5,566 bases of DNA from an uncultured Saprospiraceae bacterium (lineage in GTDB: Bacteria; Bacteroidota; Bacteroidia; Chitinophagales; Saprospiraceae). The notes beneath the pieces are model-generated. The model saw only the letters and a list, made by a program, of their open reading frames with translations, searched no databases and had not been told where the DNA came from. Within the stretch, counting starts at the first letter, position 1; every line of letters starts with the position of its first letter. This document shows, in pieces, positions 1-5,566 of the stretch. Location: contig CALIQO010000603.1 of assembly GCA_938044055.1 (NCBI GenBank), positions 1 through 5,566 on the forward strand. The letters run 5' to 3'. Made by a program: the position numbers and the translations under genes.

Positions 1-686
1 ACTGTGTAATCCATGGCTCCAGCTTCTTCTAGCGTCTTAGCTACTTGAGCTACGGTAGAAGCTTTCTGGCCCGATGCTACGTATATACAGAATACAGGCT
101 CGTTTCTATCGTAAAATTCTTTCTGGTTTATGATCGTGTCAATCGCAATGGCAGTCTTACCTACTTGACGATCACCGATGATTAATTCTCTCTGACCTCT
201 TCCGATAGGAATCATAGAATCGATGGCCTTTATACCCGTCTGTAATGGTTCTGTTACTGGCTGACGATAGATAACACCTGGAGCTTTTCTCTCAATAGGC
301 ATCTCATACGTTTCTCCAGTTACAGGACCTTTACCATCAATCGGCTGACCTAGGGTATTCACTACTCTTCCTACTACACCTTCTCCTACATTGATAGAAG
401 CAATTCTTCCAGATCTTCTTACAGTAGATCCTTCTTTAATTCCGTCTCCAGGTCCGAGAAGTACAACTCCTACATTATCTTCTTCTAAGTTAAGAACGAT
501 GGCGTTTACACCATTCTCAAACTCCACAAGCTCACCTGCTTGTGCCTTAGTTAATCCATATACTCTTGCGATACCATCTCCCACTTGAAGTACGGTACCT
601 ACTTCTTCTAGTTCTGTTGTGGTTTTAAAGCCTGAAAGTTGTTGCTTTAAAATCGCCGAAATTTCATCTGGTTTTATGCCTACCAT
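1..686 (-). CDS. atpA: F1Fo ATP synthase subunit alpha (N-terminal part, cut by window edge)
   Basis: Alpha subunit of the F1 head, which alternates with beta in the hexamer and carries the non-catalytic nucleotide sites on the cytoplasmic side of the membrane. The ATG at 684-686 gives [17 protein letters not shown], which aligns with the usual alpha N-terminus. 228 complete codons are visible of a usual length of about 500-530; the rest lies beyond position 1. Residues 1 to about 95 are the N-terminal delta-binding helix and beta-barrel ([21 protein letters not shown]-like [16 protein letters not shown]). The nucleotide-binding domain follows, with [49 protein letters not shown] and the P-loop GDRQVGKT at residues 171-178, then [14 protein letters not shown]. 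The P-loop has Val175 where most family members have Thr; Lys177 and Thr178 are intact. It follows atpH by 45 bases with an A/T-rich leader and no Shine-Dalgarno. It is the last atp gene visible; atpG is expected next. Confidence 0.97.
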   Translation of the reverse strand, partial: MVGIKPDEISAILKQQLSGFKTTTELEEVGTVLQVGDGIARVYGLTKAQAGELVEFENGVNAIVLNLEEDNVGVVLLGPGDGIKEGSTVRRSGRIASINVGEGVVGRVVNTLGQPIDGKGPVTGETYEMPIERKAPGVIYRQPVTEPLQTGIKAIDSMIPIGRGQRELIIGDRQVGKTAIAIDTIINQKEFYDRNEPVFCIYVASGQKASTVAQVAKTLEEAGAMDYT

Positions 687-731
687 GATCTATAATTTTT
701 AATTGTATATACTTTTCTGTATGGTTATTCC

Positions 732-1292
732 TTAGAATGCTTTTTCGTAATCGTTGCCGCTGAATGATTTCTTTAATTCAGCAATCTTATGTGCCACACT
801 GGCATCATATAATTTATCTCCTATCTCTACTATGAACCCTCCTATCAATGACTCATCTACAGCAGTTGTAATTTCTACTTTCTGATCTGTAGCATTACTT
901 GCAAGTAAAGTAGCCTTGATTTTTTCTAGTTGAGCATCTGGCATCTGTGTAGCAGTGGTCAACTTAACCTCGCTGATATGATTCATAACCTTGTACTGGT
1001 GTAAGAATTCATCCGCTATTTCTGGCAAGTAATTTTCTCTACCCTTTTTAACGAGGATAGTGAGAAATGCTTGGGTAAGTTCATCTACTTTTCCGTCAAA
1101 TAAGACCTTGAATACATCCAACTTCTTTTCTCTACTTACAATCGGGCTCTTAAGCAAGAGATAGAAATCTCTGTTGTCTGTAATCTCATCGAAGGAGGTC
1201 ATGTCTTCCAACACTGTAGGAAGGTTTCCTCTTTCGTGAGCCAGATCTATAAGTGACTTGGCGTATCTAGCTGCAATTTTAGTTACTGACAT
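732..1292 (-). CDS. atpH: F1Fo ATP synthase subunit delta
   Basis: Delta subunit (OSCP homologue), which joins the top of the alpha/beta hexamer to the b-subunit stalk. It is 186 residues long; E. coli delta has 177. The N-terminal helical domain (about 1-105) opens with the typical ARYAKSLIDLA at 8-18 and contains LKSPIVSREKKLDVF (47-61) and the segment VKKGRENYLPEIADEF (81-96). The C-terminal domain carries the family signature VDESLIGGFIVEIGDKLYD (145-163) followed by SVAHKIAELKKSF. The ATG start is supported by the family-like N-terminus. It lies 12 bases after atpF and 45 bases before atpA, on the same strand, so it is very likely cotranscribed and perhaps translationally coupled to atpF. 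No Shine-Dalgarno is visible. Identification is secure from motifs and operon position. Confidence 0.96.
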   Translation of the reverse strand: MSVTKIAARYAKSLIDLAHERGNLPTVLEDMTSFDEITDNRDFYLLLKSPIVSREKKLDVFKVLFDGKVDELTQAFLTILVKKGRENYLPEIADEFLHQYKVMNHISEVKLTTATQMPDAQLEKIKATLLASNATDQKVEITTAVDESLIGGFIVEIGDKLYDASVAHKIAELKKSFSGNDYEKAF

Positions 1293-1304
1293 AAATAGCC
1301 GTTG

Positions 1305-1823
1305 TTAGTTTAATTTAATATCATCAACCAGCTTGTTGACGAATGACTCATGCTCTCCATTTCCTTTCAACTCCTTCTTAAGCAGTTTCTCTGCAATATC
1401 TATAGCCATGGCTCCTACTTGATTTTTAACTTCAATTAAGGCAGCCTTCTTCTGGTTATCAATCTCAGTCTTTGCATTGGTTACAATGCGTTGTGCTTCT
1501 TCTTTCGCCTTTTCCTTCGCTTCATTGATGATAGAAGTCTTAACTTCTTTTGCTTCTTGAAGGATCTTACCTCTCTCTTCTCTAGCTTCCGCTAACAATG
1601 TTGCGTGCTCTGATTTAAGATTGGCTACTTCTTCTCTAGCCTTCTTAGACTCATCTAATGCATCCTGGATATCTCCTTCTCTCTTCTTAAGAGCATCCTT
1701 GATAGGACCAAAGGCAAATCTACCGATAATGGTCCAGAATAAAAGGAATATCAGTATAGTCCAGAACAACAATCCGAAGTCTGGCTTTATAGGGGAAAAA
1801 TCTGCTGCTAAAAAGTATAACAT
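1305..1823 (-). CDS. atpF: F1Fo ATP synthase subunit b
   Basis: Subunit b of Fo; it forms the peripheral stalk that holds the F1 head still against the rotating c-ring. It is 172 residues long (E. coli b has 156). A short periplasmic N-terminus is followed by one membrane helix at about 17-38 (GLLFWTILIFLLFWTIIGRF), preceded by the family-typical PDFG at 14-17 and followed by GPIKDALKKRE. Residues about 42-135 are highly charged, Ala/Glu/Lys-rich coiled coil. The C-terminal part, VGAMAIDIAEKLLKKEL (136-152), is the region that contacts delta. The ATG at 1821-1823 places the helix normally. It is separated from atpE by 105 bases containing a strong hairpin, an unusually long gap for this operon, and lies 12 bases ahead of atpH. 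There is only one b-type gene visible, so a homodimeric stalk is expected. Confidence 0.96.
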   Translation of the reverse strand: MLYFLAADFSPIKPDFGLLFWTILIFLLFWTIIGRFAFGPIKDALKKREGDIQDALDESKKAREEVANLKSEHATLLAEAREERGKILQEAKEVKTSIINEAKEKAKEEAQRIVTNAKTEIDNQKKAALIEVKNQVGAMAIDIAEKLLKKELKGNGEHESFVNKLVDDIKLN

Positions 1824-1870
1824 AATGATTCTACTTTCTTGTTCTTATTAAATCTTGGTTTTCTAAAAGG

Positions 1871-1904
1871 CCTGATCCTAGTAGCCAACCGCTACAGGAC
1901 CAGG
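1871..1904 (-). promoter_or_regulatory. Strong intercistronic RNA hairpin between atpE and atpF
   Basis: Read as the atp transcript, CCUGGUCCUGUAGC pairs with GCUACUAGGAUCAGG around a GGUUG loop. That is 14 base pairs with one G-U wobble and one bulged U, extendable by one more G-C pair at the base. CCUUUUAG follows the 3' arm, so only four U residues are present, too few for a convincing full terminator. The position right after the c-subunit gene suggests an RNA-processing or 3'-end-protecting element, or a partial terminator that lowers expression of atpF and later genes relative to atpE. The hairpin is seen directly; the function is inferred. Confidence 0.7.
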
Positions 1905-1928
1905 CTGTTCATTTTAGCGTTTCTTCGC

Positions 1929-3532
<1,604 letters not shown>

Positions 3533-3538
3533 AAATTA

Positions 3539-3544
3539 CTCCTC
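3539..3544 (-). promoter_or_regulatory. Shine-Dalgarno of atpB
   Basis: The mRNA reads GAGGAG, then six bases (TAATTT), then the atpB ATG, which is ideal spacing. The other starts with visible upstream sequence (atpE, atpF, atpH, atpA, frr) have A/T-rich leaders without such a motif, as is usual in Bacteroidota. It confirms the ATG at 3530-3532 and may give the first gene of the operon stronger initiation. Confidence 0.7.
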
Positions 3545-3569
3545 TTAAGGCCGTTCTTTAATTCGACCG

Positions 3570-3601
3570 CAAAGGTAGGTTTAAATAATGGATTATCATA
3601 A
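3570..3601 (-). promoter_or_regulatory. Promoter of the atp operon (Bacteroidota sigma-A type)
   Basis: On the minus strand TACCTTTG (3570-3577) is a full match to the Bacteroidota -7 consensus TAnnTTTG. Nineteen bases further upstream is TTATG (3597-3601), a weak match to the -33 element TTTG/TTG. Transcription would start roughly 5-8 bases after the -7 box, leaving a leader of about 30 bases before atpB that includes the Shine-Dalgarno. The -7 match is seen directly; activity is inferred. Confidence 0.65.
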
Positions 3602-3620
3602 GCGTAGAATCGTTTATTTT

Positions 3621-3847
3621 TTAGGCCGATATTATCCCCTCATAATCTGTCTCTGGCGTGATTTCGACCTTATTATCATATCCCATTTTTCTTATTGCTT
3701 CTTCCTCATATACATAATATAATAATGGCTATTTTCAGATTGCACAAGCAGATATTTTTTAGTGATTTCGCAATCAAGAAGCATATATTTTTCTATTGTT
3801 TTATAGTCACTTGGTACAATTGAACGTATATCTATTAATTTAGCCCT
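3621..3847 (-). pseudogene. Possible frameshifted 3' remnant of an unknown gene
   Basis: Two overlapping minus-strand frames lack a proper start but read like pieces of one protein. The first is open from 3847 to its TAA at 3692-3694 (51 residues, including LIDIRSIVPSDYKTIEKYM and KKYLLVQSENSHYY). The second is open from 3728, after a TAG at 3729-3731, to its TAA at 3621-3623 (35 residues, including YVYEEEAIRKMGYDN and KVEITPETDYEGIISA). Joining HYY of the first to YVYEEE of the second needs a single shift in the AT-rich stretch at about 3710-3724 and gives a smooth 70-75-residue C-terminus. No ATG, GTG or TTG lies near the front of the first frame; its first ATG is internal and a stop precedes it at 3848-3850, so the 5' part seems lost. 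I recognise no family. Chance open frames in AT-rich spacer DNA remain possible, as does a small real ORF from the ATG at 3782-3784. Confidence 0.35.
3794..3822 (+). promoter_or_regulatory. Candidate promoter for the rightward lipoprotein gene
   Basis: TACAATTG at 3815-3822 matches the Bacteroidota -7 consensus TAnnTTTG except for one base, and TATTG at 3794-3798 could serve as the -33 element with a 16-base spacer, slightly short. The start of transcription would fall some 20-25 bases before the ATG at 3851. It lies within the possible gene remnant on the other strand. This is a weak call. Confidence 0.3.
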
Positions 3848-3850
3848 TCA

Positions 3851-4699
3851 ATGGACAAGTTGCATTACACTATAAGACCTCCTTGGTATCTCCTGATTGC
3901 ATTTGCATTAAGCGGTACTTCCTTTATCTCCTGTGGTGGCACACAATCAATTGTGGAGAATTCAATCCCCAGAGACATATCCCTTATGGTCGTAGAAGTA
4001 GAGGTAGATGCTTTCCATAACATCTACGTCCTGGATGAAAAAAATAAAATTAGAAAATACAATGCATCCTTACAGGAATCGTATTTCTATGCTGACAATA
4101 CGCTGGGAAAAATCCAAAACATAGACATTACCGATCCGCTTAAAATTTTAGCGTACAAGAAAGATTACGGTACCATCATACAGTTAGACAACACCCTCAA
4201 CGAAATCAATAGGATCGAACTTCCTTCCTATGGGTTTAACCAAGTACCTGCTGTAGGAGGAAGTTCAGATGATCAATTCTGGATATACGATGCCCAAGAT
4301 TACAAATTAAAAAAGATGGATTTCTCTGGTCGAGTTATCATTGAGAGCATCAACATGGCAGAATACAATTTGCTTAATCTGGAACCCTCATTGATCTATG
4401 AAAAAAAGGGAAAACTAATTGTCCAAGACCCTGAGCTAGGCATCTTACTATTCGACAACCTAGCTGAGTACATCCAGACCTTCCCTATTTATTCTTCAGA
4501 AGAGGTTCAATTCGATGGAGATAAAATCCTCTACTACGCAGATTCTAAATTAAGATATTACGACACGGCATTGTATGCAGAAGGGTCGATTGACATATCA
4601 TACATCAACAGCGACAGTCCACTCTTAGTTAAAGCAGATAAATCATATACCTATTATATATATAAGAATGGTCTAGATCGGGAAGAAAGAAAAGAATAG
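3851..4699 (+). CDS. Unknown probable lipoprotein with beta-propeller-like repeats
   Basis: I do not recognise the family. The protein is 282 residues long. It opens with an export signal: His/Arg-containing N-terminus, hydrophobic segment (about 12-26), then FISC with Cys28 followed by GG. This is an acceptable though not perfect lipobox (Phe at -3), so a cell-envelope lipoprotein is likely. The mature part shows five or six units of about 30 residues rich in beta-strand patterns, such as VDAFHNIYVLDEKNKIRKY (52-70), ILAYKKDYGTIIQLD (99-113), DDQFWIYDAQDYKLKKMD (140-157), KGKLIVQDPELGILLFD (186-202) and GDKILYYADSKLRYYD (223-238). These resemble NHL/six-bladed propeller blades. No catalytic motif is visible. 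The C-terminus is short, charged (DREERKE) and lacks a secretion domain. The gene stands alone on this strand, has its own possible promoter, and ends tail-to-tail with frr. The ATG at 3851 is chosen because it leads directly into the signal sequence. Confidence 0.8.
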   Translation: MDKLHYTIRPPWYLLIAFALSGTSFISCGGTQSIVENSIPRDISLMVVEVEVDAFHNIYVLDEKNKIRKYNASLQESYFYADNTLGKIQNIDITDPLKILAYKKDYGTIIQLDNTLNEINRIELPSYGFNQVPAVGGSSDDQFWIYDAQDYKLKKMDFSGRVIIESINMAEYNLLNLEPSLIYEKKGKLIVQDPELGILLFDNLAEYIQTFPIYSSEEVQFDGDKILYYADSKLRYYDTALYAEGSIDISYINSDSPLLVKADKSYTYYIYKNGLDREERKE

Positions 4700-4701
4700 A
4701 A

Positions 4702-5265
4702 TTACACCTTCATGATGTCTGCCTCCTTAGCTGCAATCATCTTATCAATCCTAGTGTAGTGTGCTTTAACCAGATCTTCTACTTCATCTTCTCTGCGCTT
4801 TCCAGCATCTTCTGGATATCCATTCTTCACTTCTTTCTTGATGAATTCCATCATCTTCTGTCGCGTAGATCTTATAGACACCTTGTTGTCTTCGCCGTAA
4901 GATTTAGCCTGCTTTACAAGATCCTTTCTTCGCTCTTCCGTCAGTGGTGGAATCGTTATCCGTACGAATTCTCCATCGTTCATAGGTGTTACCCCTAGGT
5001 TACTGGCAAAAATCGCTTTCTCTATCTCTCCCAGCATATTTTTCTCCCATGGTTGAATAGCAATGGTACGACTGTCAGGAGTGTTTATATTAGCTACCTG
5101 GCTGAGAGGCGTAGGATTCCCGTAGTATTCTACCATAACACCATTAAGCATAGAGGTGGATGCTTTTCCAGCTCGGATTTTTATAAGTTCATCGTTGAGA
5201 TGAGATATACTGCTTTCCATCTCATCTTTTCCTTGAATCATTGTGGATTCTATCGTTTCTTCCAT
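4702..5265 (-). CDS. frr: Ribosome recycling factor
   Basis: RRF splits the post-termination ribosome together with EF-G and is normally essential. The protein has 187 residues (E. coli 185). The three-helix domain I is formed by the N-terminal helix with LIKIRAGKAST (28-37) and the two C-terminal helices starting near 107 (PPLTEERRKDLVKQAKSYGE) and 155. Domain II lies between and includes VEYYGNPTPLSQVANI (45-60), QPWEKNML (71-78) and IEKAIFASNLGVTP (81-94). The functionally important arginines of the KVSIRSTRQ segment are present at 132 and 135. The ATG at 5263-5265 gives a full-length N-terminus; the later Met9 would lose part of helix 1. Upstream by 46 bases is the YugP-type peptidase gene on the same strand, so the two may be cotranscribed; pyrH, the common frr neighbour, is not adjacent. 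Its end lies 2 bases from the end of the convergent lipoprotein gene. Confidence 0.97.
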   Translation of the reverse strand: MEETIESTMIQGKDEMESSISHLNDELIKIRAGKASTSMLNGVMVEYYGNPTPLSQVANINTPDSRTIAIQPWEKNMLGEIEKAIFASNLGVTPMNDGEFVRITIPPLTEERRKDLVKQAKSYGEDNKVSIRSTRQKMMEFIKKEVKNGYPEDAGKRREDEVEDLVKAHYTRIDKMIAAKEADIMKV

Positions 5266-5311
5266 CGTCTTGTAAGATTTATAATTGTGAATGCTTAAAA
5301 TTAGAGAGTGA

Positions 5312-5566
5312 TTATTCTCTTCCTAGGAAATTAAGAAGGAAATATAAGAATATTACTAGAGATGCCAATGCTTGCGACACATATGTCATTGCTGCCCACC
5401 ATAATGCATCCTTAGCCCCATCATACTCTGCCCCTACTGTATAGCCTGATGAATCTAACCAAGCAAGGGCTCTTTTACTGGCATCAAACTCTACGGGTAA
5501 GGTTACCAGTGAAAACAATGCCGTTATCCCAAATGTTGCTACCAGCACCATTATCATCAATTGCCC
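5312..5566 (-). CDS. YugP-type membrane zinc metallopeptidase (C-terminal part, cut by window edge)
   Basis: The last 84 residues of a neutral zinc metallopeptidase of the YugP family (Pfam Zn_peptidase_2). The visible portion matches the family C-terminus: SLVTLPVEFDASKRALAWL, then EYDGAKDALWWAAMTYVSQALASLVIFLYFLLNFLGRE, with a hydrophobic segment at the start of the visible part and a final membrane helix. Family members are about 225-230 residues long with an HExxH zinc site in the N-terminal half, which would lie beyond position 5566, so the catalytic residues cannot be checked here. The open frame continues to the window edge, and the apparent internal starts near 5555-5560 are not the true start. 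It ends with TAA at 5312-5314, 46 bases before frr. The substrate is unknown. Confidence 0.88.
   Translation of the reverse strand, partial: GQLMIMVLVATFGITALFSLVTLPVEFDASKRALAWLDSSGYTVGAEYDGAKDALWWAAMTYVSQALASLVIFLYFLLNFLGRE

Larger units (their letters stand above)
3533..3850. other. Divergent intergenic region between atpB and the lipoprotein gene
   Basis: This 318-base stretch separates the leftward atp operon from the rightward lipoprotein gene. Next to atpB it holds a Shine-Dalgarno and a Bacteroidota-type promoter. Its middle and right parts contain two adjacent open minus-strand frames that look like one frameshifted coding remnant, and a weaker candidate promoter for the rightward gene. 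I find no atpI- or atpZ-like gene, no tRNA and no convincing terminator here. Confidence 0.75.

Noticed and set aside
391..588. Plus-strand open frame opposite atpA
   Set aside because: Low-complexity Ser/Thr/Pro composition lying entirely over the securely identified alpha-subunit frame.
1861..1910. The atpE-atpF hairpin as a full Rho-independent terminator
   Set aside because: Only four U follow the stem, and atpF, atpH and atpA downstream have no visible promoter of their own, so complete termination there is unlikely.
3584..3586. AtpB Cys18 as a lipoprotein cysteine (positions are approximate neighbours of the signal-peptide region; the codon itself is at 3479-3481)
   Set aside because: The preceding residues TLV do not match a lipobox; an ordinary signal peptidase I cut after LSA at residue 25 fits better.
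3533..3850. The gap upstream of atpB as a site for atpI/atpZ
   Set aside because: No frame encodes the two to four membrane helices expected of those proteins.

Overview
The window is a stretch of Bacteroidota chromosome. The evidence is the gene order atpB-atpE-atpF-atpH-atpA on one strand with no atpI in front, an AtpB with a signal peptide and a long periplasmic N-terminal extension (typical of this phylum), a promoter element matching the Bacteroidota -7 consensus TAnnTTTG, and a near-absence of Shine-Dalgarno sequences. I cannot place it more finely; a Saprospiria- or Flavobacteriia-like organism is possible.

Positions 1-3532 (minus strand, read right to left) hold most of the F-type ATP synthase operon: atpB (subunit a, proton channel), atpE (c-ring), atpF (b, peripheral stalk), atpH (delta, peripheral stalk) and the first 228 codons of atpA (catalytic-head alpha subunit), which runs off the left edge. 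atpG is expected beyond the edge. atpD and atpC are not between the genes here and are probably elsewhere, as is common in the phylum. Together these genes build the Fo proton channel, its stalk and part of the F1 head. A strong RNA hairpin sits between atpE and atpF. A -7 element and a rare, good Shine-Dalgarno lie just before atpB, so atpB appears to be the first gene of the operon.

Positions 3533-3850 are a divergent intergenic region. It carries the atp promoter, a possible promoter for the rightward gene, and what looks like a frameshifted remnant of a coding sequence on the minus strand.

Positions 3851-4699 (plus strand) encode an unrecognised 282-residue probable lipoprotein with beta-propeller-like repeats. 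It ends 2 bases from the end of frr (minus strand, 4702-5265, ribosome recycling factor). Upstream of frr on the same strand is the C-terminal part of a YugP-type membrane zinc metallopeptidase (5312-5566), cut by the right edge.

I see no mobile element, CRISPR array, tRNA or rRNA, and no clearly new multi-gene system. The most unusual points are the histidine/aspartate-rich periplasmic tract in AtpB, the atpE-atpF hairpin, and the possible gene remnant upstream of the operon.
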